From the NCBI GenBank assembly GCA_019400425.1, contig JAFREE010000077.1, forward strand, positions 53,278-117,277: a stretch of 64,000 nt of DNA. The letters run 5' to 3'. The translations under genes and the position numbers were made by a program. The DNA comes from Hymenochaete sp. R1 (taxonomy: Eukaryota > Basidiomycota > Agaricomycetes > Hymenochaetales > Hymenochaetaceae). Below the pieces are notes generated by a model. It made no database searches. It was not told where the DNA came from and saw only the letters and a program-made list of their open reading frames with translations. Shown piece after piece: positions 46,098 to 62,000 of this stretch (positions are counted from its first letter, which is position 1; every line of letters starts with the position of its first letter).

Positions 46098-46515
46098 GGT
46101 TGTAGTCGCCAGTCGTAGTCGAGTCGGGCTTAAGCGCTGGGGTTAGGGTTGGAAAGCTAGTTTAATCTGTACTGGGGTGTTTTTTATGGTTGAAATCTCT
46201 TTACTGTGTTGTAAGGGTATGATTATGATTTTACTCATGTATGAGTTGTTCCTTAAATTGGCATACCAGCATGAATAGTTGAAGGAAAACAAGCAAGTGC
46301 AAAAATCGGTGCATTAGATTAGGAGAAAAACACGCGGATAAAGAAACATGACTTCAATTACTATGCAAGATCACAAAGCAAACAACAAAGCAGACACGAT
46401 AGCAAGCGAGAAAACAATAGAATCGACAAGGATTAATATGACCAAAAAAATCGTGAAAATCTGTGGGCAATCTACAGACTTATGCCCGTAATATCCATCC
46501 GCCTCCCATTGAACT
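46098..46515. other. convergent 3' region
   Basis: Tail-to-tail interval between the VHS gene and the AGC-like kinase; nothing further seen. Confidence 0.5.
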
Positions 46516-49136
46516 TCAGCAGTGCGAATATAGCATCTCATCCGACCCGAGGACGCTTTCATCCTCATCCCCCATCCCACGTCCAGGCGCAGGCGCCATA
46601 AAGGGAAGACCTTCCTTCATCTCGTCATCTTCCAATATTACCATGACCGGAAAACCTCTTACTTCAACTCGTTTTCCTCTACCGCTGCTTGAATCGTCTA
46701 GACATTGACACTCAAGCACACTGTTCAGCTTCTTCTGAACTACCTGCACGTCATTCCGAGAAGGACCACGCTCGGGCGTAGCCGCGCCGTTAGTTGACGA
46801 GGAAAGTGTTGATATGGACGAAGCTGCGAGCGAAGGAACTTTGCTTGAGCCCGATGCATGACCCAAGTCGCGAGCGCAGGAAGAGTCTGTTGAGGAAGAG
46901 CGCGAGCTATTTTTCGAGGATGCGCAAGGGACTTGAAGGAGGTTATCAGTTGGATCTGCGCCCGCGGTGGTCGATGCACTACGTATTGGAGCTCGGTTCC
47001 GTTTTTCGTTCTCAGCCAGAGCAAATGCAATCCTTGCTTCCAGGCCACCGGTACTACCGCCCTCACTCAGCTCAAGCGATTCCGAGCGTTCCGACATTTC
47101 TGGCGATGCGCATACCGGAAGACCGCAAGTCTCGATTGGTGGCGGATGGGGCGCCCTGAATCGCATATTCAAGCTCAAGTTCTTCTCAAATGCCTGGAAG
47201 CACTCGTCTGCGAAGCTGCTGATGGAGGACAGATGGCCGGGTGTGCCACATACTGCCGCGTTGCTTTCGCCGGAGCGGGAGCGTGTCTCGAGGAGCGAAG
47301 AACGAAAGGAAATGGCACTACGTCTGGTGACTTCGGGGAGGCTTCGTTGATAAGTGGATGCTAAAAGTGGGGAGAGGCGAGGTGGAATTTGAGTGGTGAC
47401 GCGACGAAGAGCGCGGGGTCGCGAAGGAGCAGATGTAGATGCAGGTGAGGGCTGACATGATGTAGACTTAGGGTCTGGCGAAGAAGTGATTGGTGGGGCA
47501 GAGTCATCGCCCTCAACCGTGACCACTCGACGCAGTGCACGAGGCAGGGGCCGCTCAGAGATGAGAGCAGTACGCGAAAAGATAGCGACAACCGAACAAT
47601 GGAAGTTCGACATATTCCGACTGGGAACGCAAAAATGGAACGGAATTTGGTCCATCTTTATTTCTTTGTTCCGGTCGCCGGTCGATGGCAACGTAGATCT
47701 CCCGTTCGCAGTGTCTGGGCTGAAACTCGCGATGTGTTTATTCATTATATGACGAACGTCCTTAGCCCAACTACGCTTTCGAATGGTCTCTTGTCTCTGG
47801 TTGGTGAATTGGTCTCGAAGAAAGCGAAGGTCACTAGAGACGCTAGTTGCCATCTTTCGCGCTCGACTGCGCCATGTTCGAGGGTCCTTCGGGCGAGACG
47901 GGAAATCAGATATTTGCTGGGTGTTATAAGCTTCATTCAACTTCATGTTTGCAGAGTCTACTTCTTCTTTCGCCGTGGGGTCAATGAGGATGGCCGTGGG
48001 CACCTCAGAGCTATCAAGCGGCCTCAATGGGGGCGCGTACTCTTTTGGGACATCATACGCACGGGCCGCCACCGTCGGCCAATCGACGTTCTTGAAAAAT
48101 GCATGAGTTCGAAGTCCTTCGATGCCAATCCTGTCCGATGGCTTTGTCGCAAGTAGTTTTCCGCAGAGATCAGATGCGCGGGGATCAATTTTCGTACATT
48201 CGGGAGGGATCTGCCATTCGACACTTCCTCCTTTTTTGAATATTTGACGAACGCTCGTTGATGAGTGAGGGACGCGACCAAAAATCAATTCGTGAAAAAC
48301 GACCCCAACTGAGTATAGGTCCGCTTCGAATGAATACAGTTCGTAGCGGTGCATTTCGGGAGCTGCATACGCAAGCGTCCCGCATCCGGTGTCGGTGAAA
48401 CAAGAATTTGTTATCACAGGCGTGTCAGCCGTTGAAACCTCGAGAGTCGATGGCGACGTTGTTGGAGACTCATCCAGTTCAAATCGACGAGACATTCCAA
48501 AGTCAGCTAGGGTAATGTTTCCCAAGGCATCGAGAAGGATGTTCTCCGGTTTGATATCCCGGTGGATGATGCGTGCGCAGCGAAGCTGCGAGAGGACCTC
48601 GACAAGCTGAGCCATGATAAATACTACGCGGTCCCCTGTTATAGACCGCCTGCGAATTCGCATCTCATCCCTGAGAGTACCACCCCTCAGAAGGTCCTAT
48701 CAATTCAAACGAACTTAGTGTCTTTCCCTGATTCGATTGGACATGGGCAACTCACCGTCACAATGTATAAGTTGTGATCATCGTGGAATGTATCGACCAG
48801 CTGTGTGAAGAATAGAGACCCAGTCGTCGACAGATGCTTCAAATTTATAATCTCTGTCAAGGCCAATTTCTTTGTTGATTCCTTGGACAAGTTCGTACGA
48901 CGAACGACCTTCATGGCAACGTGGTGCTGCTTTGACTTGTGTCCACGCCTACCCAACGTCTGAGCAGCGTATACCTGACCGAAGGCGCCCATTCCGACTT
49001 TATCTCGTATCGTATATGCGCTCAGGCTTTCGCTTAGCTCGGTACGTCTTGCGAAGGATGTTCCATCCTCACTCGAGCGTGTCCGACTGTTCCAGCTTTT
49101 CAAAGGCATGGAGACAGAAGATATGAAGGTGGGCAT
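46516..49136 (-). CDS. AGC-like serine/threonine kinase with a long disordered tail
   Basis: Two exons on the minus strand (49136-48756, 48696-46516), about 853 aa. The kinase domain keeps all key residues: VGMGAFGQVYA, VAMKVVRR, ALTEIINLKHL, an inferred junction YIVTDLLRGGTLRDEM, RIIHRDIKPENILLD, LADFGMSRRF, GCGTLAYAAPE, ADLYSVGVVFHELIFG and DRIGIEGLRTHAFF. A ~30-residue Ser/Thr-rich insertion sits in the activation segment between DFG and GCGTLAY. The tail of about 450 residues is Ser/Arg-rich with RPRALRRV repeated (LPRALRRVVT, RPRALRRVTT) and ends acidic. No known tail domain was recognised, so the subfamily is left open. The intron was set by frame: the more proximal AG would break it. 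Confidence 0.85.
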
Positions 49137-50056
49137 AATAGCAGTGCGCGGATGTGGTGTAAATGGCGTGAGATGAAGATAGTCTCGAGTAGACGTTCTT
49201 CCCTAGAAGCATTGTCCCGGGCTGAAACGAGCGGTTTGAACCATGACGATGCTGACCAGGAGGCTGACAAGTGGTAAGAAAGGATGCTGGCTACATGAGT
49301 CACCGCTCGTCAAGAGTCGTCAGAAAGATATGGCTAGTTTGCTTCCATTGATACGCATTATTGAGACATCGAAATGCTGAGAATATAGACATCGTGGTCA
49401 TGGCAGAACGAAAACCAGGGTTAACGAAGTGTCTTGTGGTGGAATTTGGTGAGGATCTCTTATTACGTAACTTTTTATCTTATCAGCTCAGCGGTTATTG
49501 GCAAATTTGATTTGAGGCTGGCTCCAGCTGGTTTGCTTGGTTTGCTCATGAGCACATTTTATATTTACATACAAATAAATGCTAAACCGTACTCAGTCCC
49601 GAAGTTTATTTATATCGAGCAGGCCTCTCCTATGCCTTCCAACAATTTCATTTGGTGAAAAAGAAGAAGGAAAGAATGGAGAATTCCATACCTTTAGACG
49701 TACAGTACGGTGGATAGTTTTGGCAATGTCGAGGTGCATGGGAAACCGGAAATTTACTAATTTTTACCCTTTGCAGAGTTTAGTCACCTTAGTCAGCAAA
49801 TGTGGCGCAGTGTGGCGAATGGCGCATAAAAATTGAAACGATAATTTCTCTGACCACCAGCGAGCCTTCAAGCTTCTATAAGAGCCAGCGGTGGCACTTT
49901 CATAGCCGCACCGTCTAATTGCCCTTCTGAATCCTGCATTTGCTCGCCGACAACTCTGCCCCTTCCCTTTTCCGAGCCTCGGTTCCTGTCCTGCCGCCTT
50001 CTAACTTCTTATAAGCCTTGCATCTGAAGTAGTCCGTTTCTCTCTGGCCTAGCACT
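49137..50056. other. intergenic, divergent promoters
   Basis: Between the kinase (minus) and orphan copy B (plus). No gene supported. Confidence 0.5.
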
Positions 50057-51423
50057 ATGTCGTTTGAGAAAAATCAAGGCCCCGTACAAAATCCAGAAGG
50101 GTACAAAATCCCGCCTCTGCCAAAGGCAGGGCGGAAAAAGAAAAATCCCGATAATGTCCAACCTCCAGAATCTATCACACTGCCACCGCCACAGCATCAG
50201 GACCGCGTTCTCCTCAGTACAGAAGAGTACGTTCTTCCACCTGGGTCTAGGCAATCGATGAAAGGAAAGAAAAAGAGAAAGGCCGACGGGGACTCTGAAG
50301 CCGAGGCCTCGAGCGAGCTTAGTAGACCTGGCAGCGGCTCGAAGAAAAAGAGAATCACAGACACCAAAGTTTTGTTCCGTTATCATCACAACAGAGTCTA
50401 CGGTACTTGGCTCCAGATCTTGGGAACACCTGCATCTGTCAACAATATATCGACTATTTTCAATCCTTTGAAGGCGCCCCATAAAGAAATGAATAATTAT
50501 ATGGACAACCAGAGAAAATTGGACAAGCCAACTGACTCTTACGAACATGGAATTGATGCAAAAGAATACGAAACTGCAAAGAACACTATTAAATCAATGC
50601 GCGATTTGAAGACGTCCGCCATCAGGAATCAGAATCTGATCAATCCCACCACAAAACCAGGATCTGACAACTTGAATGATCCCAAGTCTCCCGCTTTTGT
50701 ACGTTTCTTGAAAGCTTGGTTGCGTAAGGACATGATTCATGATTTATTACAGAAACTCAACGAGGCGCTTGATGAATACGAAAAAATTCGCAGAGATTGC
50801 CTTGCAGCACTTAATATCGACGAAGAGACCGCTCACACGAGAAGTGAAGAACACTTGGGCCGCGCCACGAAGGCATATGACGATGCATACAATGCCGTCC
50901 GCGAGCACATCCCTAATGCAACAGGTCAAGCATCCTCGATCACCTACAAGAAGCAACAATATCGCATTCATGGAGCACGCCTTCTGATGTTAGGAGCGCT
51001 AGTCAACGTTAATGACATCGAAAGCGTCTGGGTGCATCTTGACAGGCAGGAAAAAACGGCACGACAATGGGACTACGAGCAAAGACGGACGGGAAAATCG
51101 ATGGAGGGCCTCGAGCACGATATTCCAAAGGAAGAGTACAGCCTCGTCGAAACTGCCAGGAACAAGTTATGTGCAATGAAGGACCAGATATTAGATTTGC
51201 GAGAACAGGGTAATGAGGCGGTAAGTCCCAACCTTTGGCTTCCATTTCGCAGACCGAGTTGATCATAATGACACACGTTGATTACTCTTACCTATTGAAG
51301 GCACTTGAAGATGCCCTTTCCCAGTATTTCAACGTGATACTTCAGGATCTCACAACACTGGGGCTCACAGTCGAGGAGGCCTTGGCGAGAGGCAAATATT
51401 TCGAGGAGATGGGAATGCATTGA
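50057..51423 (+). CDS. orphan-family protein with two internal repeats (copy B)
   Basis: Three exons (50057-50698, 50753-51220, 51301-51423), about 410 aa. Layout as in copy A at 32175: basic disordered N-terminus (AGRKKKNPDN, MKGKKKRKADGD, SKKKRITDTK), half one VLFRYHHNRVYGTWLQILGTPASVNNISTIFNPL, helix LNEALDEYEKIRRDCLAALNIDEETAHTR, half two KKQQYRIHGARLLMLGALVNVNDIESVWVHL with IPKEEYSLVETARNKL, and the final helix LEDALSQYFNVILQDLTTLGLTVEEALARGKYFEEMG. Intron 1 is 54 nt with no stop in frame, so retention would add 18 residues. Copy A has a stop there, which favours splicing. Function unknown; likely nuclear from the Lys-rich clusters. Confidence 0.8.
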
Positions 51424-51743
51424 AAGGGAAGGGGAGCTCAGAGCATACCGAGGCGAGGCTTTTGTAACGAAGAGCGTCCGCCGGTGTTGTGTACATAGTA
51501 TGTCGAGATGACGCTCAACTGTGTCTGGGTCAGGGGTAGTAGGGTCGCTGCTTTCCCGTAGAGCACCCCTTATCGTAAACATCACCACTTTCCAATCGAT
51601 TATTAAGATATAAATAAGGTTGTTTAAACGTACTTTTTTACTTTTTTACTTTTTTTTATCGAGCAGGCTTCGAATTCCTTCTATTCCGACTATTTGAACT
51701 GTGTGTAAATAGGCGAAAAAAATGAAAAAGAACATTGGTTCCT
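51424..51743. other. convergent 3' region
   Basis: Between orphan copy B and ARG5,6; T-rich near 51630-51660. No gene. Confidence 0.5.
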
Positions 51744-54926
<3,183 letters not shown>

Positions 54927-55589
54927 TCTTGTCTTGTCTTTTAAAACCGGGGTCGATTGTGGTAAGGGTATTGATAGTGGTGGTGGTAATACAGCACCCT
55001 TGCCTTGCCCTTCTCTCTTATATATTTCGCCGAGTCACTAGACGCCAGGCGCTCGTTGTGCTATTCACTGGGTAATAATATCCAAACTTGAAGGAAAGAA
55101 GCAGTGGTCAGTTCGGCGCCTCCCAAATAGGTCAAAGAGAACACAGCCCACGTACAGAGATTCCCCGACGACGACGCTATGTTAGACCTCGATTTGCGCT
55201 ACTAATATTCGCAGAAAGTAGCGGCAAAAATGTAAGTCGCCGGCCAGTACAGTACAGTACGGTACGGTACGGTACAGCTGAGCTAGAAGATGCCAAACGC
55301 TGAGGCAGAACTGTGCTGTGCTGTGCTGGTCAATTTCAAAGACGAGTCAAAATGATTTCCTCTCGCTTTGGAAAGTGATCGGCACTCTTTACGAACCGCG
55401 GCGAGTGTGCCGGTGTCCACTCAGATTCGTTAGTCTGTCCAAGTCCGTGTCCAGCGCACTATATTTTATGCCATGGACTGCACACACCACATGCCAGTGA
55501 TGATAAGCGCTCTCCTTCACTCAGTGATTGAGTGAATACAGTAAGCGAACAACACGTTGCCATCAAGTCATCTTAGCCATTGACCACAA
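54927..55589. other. intergenic between ARG5,6 and the broken C2 gene
   Basis: Contains the ARG5,6 promoter and simple repeats (GTACA/GTACG units at 55246-55276; GTGCT units near 55312). A GTGCT run also occurs near 58602, in front of the second C2 gene. Confidence 0.5.
55246..55276. repeat. GTACA/GTACG microsatellite
   Basis: About six consecutive five-base units, changing from GTACA to GTACG. Confidence 0.7.
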
Positions 55590-56092
55590 TGTCGAACGGA
55601 CATACAGAAAAGCAGACTTACGTTCTGGATGGTAAGGTCATCTCACCTCATAGCCGCATTAATATTGACATCGACCTACTGCGTTAATTGCCACATTACC
55701 GTGCAGTTATACACGCTAAATTCGCGAGTGACACGCGGAGAATCTTGGATAGCAAGCCTCGTCTCTTCATCGAGACGCCCCACTCGTGGGCCGAAGGCAA
55801 ATCTGAAGCAACGATCAAACGCATCACCAACCCGGATGGCTTCGGAGGCGCCGTACAATGAAGATCAGTACTACGAAGGATGTGATGCGGATTTTTAACT
55901 CGTACAATTCAGTCTTGTAGGCGCCGACAGCAAACCCAGTGTTCTCGAGATAAAGCTCATTCGTGACCCTCCCTTCAAGAGAAAATCTATACTGGGGATA
56001 GGCGGGACTTCTTTAGGGGACCTCAATGAGCTAGGCAACGTTGAAAAGAACTGCGAGCGACTTGGCTTCCCTTCTTCGCTGACTATTTCGTA
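55590..56092 (+). pseudogene. broken N-terminal C2 unit of the C2-NACHT family
   Basis: Exon 1 (55590-55632) encodes MSNGHTEKQTYVLD and has the same 43-nt length and donor phase as exon 1 of the gene at 59024. Exon 2 continues VIHAKFASDTRRILDSKPRLFIET, matching VISAKVEKNWRFTIHEPRLFVEV there. A frameshift then separates it from EAPYNEDQ, the equivalent of EATWNED. A further relic, ADSKPSVLEIKLIRD, matches TKSESSNVEITLIHD. No NACHT part follows. Read as a truncated, frameshifted copy. Confidence 0.7.
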
Positions 56093-56717
56093 GACAAATT
56101 ATCGATTCACGATAAAAGAAAGAAGATCCCTCCTTTCTGGTCCACCTTTTCTGTCTTTGTACACACATCAATTTTTTCTTCTCTATTGATTTCAGACTTG
56201 TTCCCATCTACCCGAACTAAGTGATTGCGGAGGCATACTTGTTGACTCAACGTCTCTCTCATCGCAATAGTGTCAGTGCTAAATTGAATCAAAGCACGAG
56301 TAACCCCATTATTGAGTCTCAAAGATATCACATCTCTTAGTTACGAGATAGAAAAGCGATGGGGCTGCCGAAGACCTTGAGAGTCGTGAAGACGAAGATT
56401 TGAAGTCAACAGAGATTGTCTGGGAAACGGTGGAAAGGGCACAATCGATGCGAAAGAGAAAAGGAAGTAAGACAAAGAATGAAAAATGATATCAGAAAAG
56501 CTAAGCTAAAAATATCGAAAAAGCCGTTGTCAAAAAGCAGAGTCGATTTGGTTAAACAGAACGCGAAGGGAAGAAGAAAGCAAACGAAGAGTTCACCGAG
56601 TGGGAGCAGCGCCTCTTGTATGGGAATGATCACAAAGGAAGGAGGGCTGAGAGATACGAAGAGAAAGAAACGGCGCACCTAAAATCACTGAATCAAAGGG
56701 AAAGGAATACTTCAGAG
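56093..56717. other. intergenic interval between relics
   Basis: Purine-rich on the plus strand (about 56400-56690). No supported gene. Confidence 0.45.
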
Positions 56718-57564
56718 CTACAACTCTCGGTACTCCCGCTGCACAGGGTAAAACTCCCCACTCGGCGTCCCCCTCCCATTACTGTAATAATCCTTATACG
56801 GACTCGGGCTCCTGGAATTTCCCTCGCTCGCACTCCACATCTGGCTCCCGTTCATCATTAGCACCATCGTCTCGTCACTGATCCTGTTCACATTGCGCTC
56901 GACGTTGTTCAGCTGGTGCACGTTGCCCGCCATCCCAGCATCGCAGTTCGAGTCATCGTACCCATCTGCGCCTGCACCGGCAGCGGCGGCAGCACAGGGG
57001 TTGCGAAGATGTTGATACCCACTCCCAATGGAGCATGAAAAATGTGGCAGTTGCGATACCGTCATTGATGCATATGGTACCCATTTCCGAGATCATGCCC
57101 AGTTTCTTGTTGATGTATTCGCCGATCATACCGAACAACCCGCCTTCCAAGATCTCTGCAGCGCTGTATCACCGGTTTATCTGCATCGCAAACGTCCGCA
57201 CTGCATCGTTGACGACCCATTCACAATCTTGCTCCTTCGACCCTTCGCCGCAGGTACACGGATTAAGGAGTCAAGTCGTCTTGCATCAGCCATAATTACC
57301 GATTTTTGTCATTGTAAGATTTAAAGAAGCCATTGTCTTCCGAGCCCAGATTCCCTAGTGTTCTAACGACTCCGTTCCCATCAGATGTGAGGAAAGAGTC
57401 GCTGATATGTGCATACTTGACACATAGAAAGCATTGCTCACGATGTCCATAATGATGGCTTTTGGGGATGCGACGTCATGTACAGCAGGACGGCCATTGA
57501 TTCGGACTGCGTTCAACTCGGCATTGTCGAGGTAGTAGACATTTTCGTCGCTGCCAACGAACAT
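56718..57564 (-). pseudogene. glyoxal oxidase (copper radical oxidase) remnant
   Basis: On the minus strand near 57400-57564: MFVGSDENVYYLDNAELNAV, then RINGRPA and IIMDIVSNAFY. This is the N-terminal signature of glyoxal oxidases (usually F-G---KVYILDK-E-N---INGHPA and MDV-SN-FC). Next, near 57150-57260, LNPCTCGEG and DCEWVVNDAV match the LLDPC..DC.W part, followed by a stop where the RRWYP motif should be. Then comes a shifted-frame echo of LEDGSL-VIGG (LEGGLFGMIGE). The Cys-Tyr cofactor region and the Cu ligands are not found. The 5' end is cut off next to the ARG5,6 relic. Enzymes of this family make extracellular H2O2 for lignin decay. Downstream exons to 56718 are uncertain. Confidence 0.55.
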
Positions 57565-57654
57565 CTACAATCTGAATTGAGAAAGAAAAGATACGTATAA
57601 GTGGCTGGGTAAATCGCTTCTTGCGAAGCTCTTTACATACCATCAGAGCAGAAG

Positions 57655-58560
57655 TCAGCACGTCACCTGCTCGAATGCGAATGAACGAATGCAATTAAGA
57701 GAACGGAATCTGCGATACAATGCGAAGTGGAAGGTGCCTTCTGTGAAAGGCATAAGCAAGTTGAAAGCGAGACGTTTGCGTTTACATATCGAGGTAAATG
57801 TTGCGTACCTGCTGGCAGAACCTAGGACACGATGGGTAATCATGGTCGAGTACGGGCGTGATCTGCTGGCATAAATATGACAAGGCGCAGATAGGCCAAC
57901 GAGCCAAGAACGTCCTTCCAATGGATCCTCTCACTTCCATAATCATCGCGCTTTTCTGGATCACATATATTCGAAAAGCTCCTCCCAGTTCGCGTAAAAC
58001 TTACAGCTGACCGGTCAGAGTTTTAGACGTGCGAGGGCATTGTCTCCTCCGCCATTTCTTAGAGAGGGCTACGTAGACGTCAGAGAGGAGTCGATTGTAG
58101 CCCTTCCCCTCTATAAAAGCTTGTGGTGGTCGTGTTTGATAACAGCAAATGTATTTTGAAGACCGAGTTGAGGAAACCGTTCCGGCTCATCAAGAGCTTC
58201 GCGAGGACAGAAGCATCACCTTTCGGGAGACTGACAATCGCGAAAATAACATAGTCTCGACACCATGAGTTGTGCACGGCGTCTCTGTCTCCCTCCAGTA
58301 ACCGATTGTTTGCCTGAAACGACAATTAAGTCCCAAAACTAGCTGCCCTCAGGGGCATTCCACACCGACGGAGTCGACGACCTTGTGGCCCTGCAAATGA
58401 GCATTCTTGCTTTAGAGTCGCGAAACAATTCTTCTTGGAGACTGTGGGTGGAGAAGACGGAGACGGCGGAGGAGCAAGGGAAGCGACCGGAGAGTTCCTT
58501 TGATCCCATGAACTAAGAACTAAGACTAGTAAGAGCTGAGAGTGGGACAATTCCAATTCC
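57655..58560 (-). pseudogene. decayed partial copy of ARG5,6
   Basis: Minus-strand fragments match the middle of the intact ARG5,6 in the right order. LLMSRNGFLNSVF matches [29 protein letters not shown] echoes [14 protein letters not shown]; and YSTMITHRVLGSASRYAT matches [18 protein letters not shown] in the inter-enzyme linker. At the DNA level 53499-53545 and 58155-58200 agree well (both start CGAGTTGAG). The frame is broken repeatedly and both ends of the gene are missing. It lies in the same relation to the C2-NACHT gene as the intact ARG5,6 does to the broken C2 copy. Confidence 0.75.
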
Positions 58561-59023
58561 TAGACGAAAGAGTCAAAGATTGAAAGAAGCGAAGCTCCTG
58601 TGCCTGTGCTGTGCTGTGGACCCACACTTTCGGGTAGTCCTTCCGGCCGGAGCCGACCGGCTTTTTGAATTGGAAATGAGACGGAACTCTTGTTCGCTTC
58701 CTCTCTCTGTTCACCATTTACAACGAGAAGGTGATCCTGGGTTTTGCTGGTAATGCCGGTAATACCAGCATTTGTTACTTCATTCCAATCTAAACCTGAT
58801 GCCAAACGCTCCACACAATCAACTTCAAAACCCTCGCATGCACACTATAGTACGAGGAACCATGGTCACGTCAATGTACGAATGATATTCCGATATGAAG
58901 CATGGATGGACAATGAGATTACTGTGGCCCGCACAACTCCCATGGTTATGATTAGCGCTCTGCTCTATCAAGTCAACATGAGGACAACGTGCCGTGGTCG
59001 AGTCGTCTTTCCCTCTGCCCATC
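58561..59023. other. upstream region of the C2-NACHT gene
   Basis: Promoter region; includes the GTGCT run near 58602. No gene. Confidence 0.5.
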
Positions 59024-62000
59024 ATGTCGTCTGGACAGGCTGAAAAGCAAAGCTACGTTCTGTCTGGTAGGACTCATCTTACATTGTGTTTGCAGAATCG
59101 TACAATTGATAGAAACACTTCTCTCATCTAGTGATCAGTGCTAAAGTAGAGAAGAATTGGAGATTCACAATCCACGAGCCCCGTCTCTTCGTCGAAGTGC
59201 ACATTTGTGGGCCGAGGGGAGATACCAAACAGCGAACGAACACGGCGTCGAAGTCATTAGAAGCGACATGGAATGAGGATCTGCCATTGTAAGTGGTTGT
59301 ATTGATAGTGCGTAGGTTGTAACATCAATTTCTACATATCAGGTCCATAGATGTTGGTACCAAGTCCGAGTCCAGTAATGTCGAGATAACCCTCATCCAT
59401 GACTCCTCGGGGAAAGACTACGTTTTCGGAAGGAGCGGGAACTTAATGAACGACCTTGGAGTGCTCGGTGGAGACGGAAACCCTTGTGAGTGACTTCGTT
59501 CTATTCACCGCTTGCTTCGTTGACCATCTTGAAGTCGAAATTCCGATCCTCCGTAAAGGAAAGAAAAGGACTGTAGTCACGGTGCGACTGAGGCAATCTA
59601 CTAGAGACGAGAACATCACAATTGCGCTCGGAAATACTCTCAGGGATTTGGAATCCAATCATGCACCTGCAGTAGCTTCGTCTGCCATCGGTGCACTAAA
59701 CGATCTCTCAGAGCTGGCAGGTCAGTCTGCTCTAGACGAGATCGTTGACTCACTACAGAAAAACATACCGGCTCTTGATGCACTTGTATCCATAGTCGAC
59801 AATGTTGCAAAGGTACGTAACCTCTGACTATCCATTGAGTAACTCGCTCTTAGATTTGTGTCGCTGAAGGCTCATCCCTACCTCCAACTGGCCTGGAACA
59901 TCACTACAATCATGTATAGGGTGTGATTTTGCACCATTCATCGAGTGTATAGGATTTAGCTTAGCTTTTACTCCTGCAGGTTGTCGCCAGTCAGTTGGAA
60001 CGTGATTCTCGCGTCCGTCAGCTCATGGACGTCGTGGCTGAGACATTTCCGTCCGTCAAAGATGCCCAGGATGCTGATCCACGAGAACTACTGCTCTCAT
60101 TCGAGAATGCAATATCGCGGCTCATAGATCTGCTCTTTCAAATCTGCCTTTTCATCCGAGAGTATTCTCGCCAACCTTTTGCCAGTACGTTTACAAAGCT
60201 TCTGTGTAACTTATATGACTGATACCTGGCGCAGAACGTTCTGTCAATCAAGCGCATAACGCTGAACTCGATAGTCTCGTAGAACAACTAGAGAAGATGA
60301 AGCGCGAACTTCACGAGGGTTTCATACGACAAGCTGTCCGCAATCAAGAATTAAGGAGTGAGTAATAAGCTTGGGATATAAATTTACCCTGCTCTTATCC
60401 CGTTCGGGTAGAACTGCAAGACAAGCTTGAGCCGCAACAATTCGACGGTTCTACACGTCCCCCGTGCCTCGAAGGAACACGCACTGAAGTGATCGAGGAG
60501 GCGATGCGCTGGCTCGTTGATGAATCGTCGCGTCCCATCTTCTGGCTCTGCGGAGCGGCCGGCGTTGGGAAAAGCACAATCGCAACAAGCATTGTTGAGG
60601 ATATGGACAATCGAGACGTCCTCTATTCATACCAGTTCTTTCTTCGTGGAAAGAACAAAGTAGGGCCTGCTATCCGCACACTTGCCTTTCACTTGGCCGA
60701 AGGCAATGCCTCGATCGCTTCTGCCATGTTTGGATCGGTCGGCGGATTAAATGTTCAATCCCTTACACTAGAAAAGCAACTTGAGAAGCTCCTTCTTGTC
60801 CCTCTCCAGGGTTCTGGAGTGCAACCCGATCGACCCATTCTCATCATTCTAGATGCGTTGGATGAATGTGAAGGCGTATCGGAGCTGTGCAACATGATCA
60901 AACAGATAGCTACTCACATTAGCAAGTCTAAAAAAGTTAAACTTCTAGTCACCAGTCGACCCGAGGAAGAAATCGTAACGGCTCTTACGTCGCTCGATGT
61001 TCATAGAATGGACTTACTCACAGATGACCAAAAATCGATCCGCGATGTCCAAACTTACCTGGAAGTGGAGCTACCCAAAGTCTTGGGGAAACAACTTGAC
61101 AAATTGCTGCTCATCATCGACGACGTATTTATACAAAGGGAGTTTTGGTATGAAGAACGAGCGGGGATAGCCAAATTGCCACCCATTAAAGTCGCAGTTC
61201 GGTGCCTCTCTGCTAAATCTGGTGGCCTGTTCATCCACGCTGCCACGCAGATACGACTTATCAAGGGAAGTACGAATCGTATAGAGAAGCTAGATTTTCT
61301 ACTGAAGAGTAAAACACTCGAGGGTCTAGAGGGCTTATACGAAACCGCTCTTTCCAGCGCGCTTCAGTGGGAAGACGTTTTCGAGGACTACCGCAATGTG
61401 ATGACTCTTATCATCTCAAACCATGAACAGTTCAGGTCACCCAAAGCAATCGATGAGTTGCTTGGTATCCCTCCAACTAGAACATGTGCCAATATGCTCT
61501 CCAAGATGAGATCTGTAGTGACATTTGAGGAGGGACAGGGTATTGGCATTCTTCACGCATCATTCCCGGACTTCGTCACCAGCAAAAAACGGAAGGGTCG
61601 ACCTTGGTTTGTAGACTTGGCCGAGCAGAGCGCGTTCATCGCTTCACGTTGCTTCGAGATCATGAAGACATCCTTGCGCTTCAATATTTGCGACGTGCCG
61701 ATGACTCTGGTTCCTATTCGCAAGATTGAGGACATTCAGCAACGTATAGATCAGAACATTTCCATCCCTCTGCGCTATGCATGCCGCTACTGGTCATTCC
61801 ACTTGGAACGAGCGGAATTTAGCGAGTCGCTAGCAAATGCACTTACGGCGTGGCTTAAGGAACGGTTCACATTTTGGCTGGAGTTTCTGAATCTCCTCGG
61901 GGAGACTAGGCAGGCTACATCAGCACTCTCGCGCGTTTTTGAATGGTCATCAGTGAGTCAATCGAGGAGGTCTCAGTCAAAAGCTCAAGATATTTTAGGG

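Noticed and set aside
49434..49836. Short plus-strand frames between the AGC-like kinase and orphan copy B
   Set aside because: Hydrophobic, overlapping, with no support from family or splice signals; promoter region.
60395..60610. Search for a CRISPR array, operon or bacterial-type features
   Set aside because: Gene structure is clearly fungal with introns; no regularly spaced repeats of that type were seen anywhere in the window.
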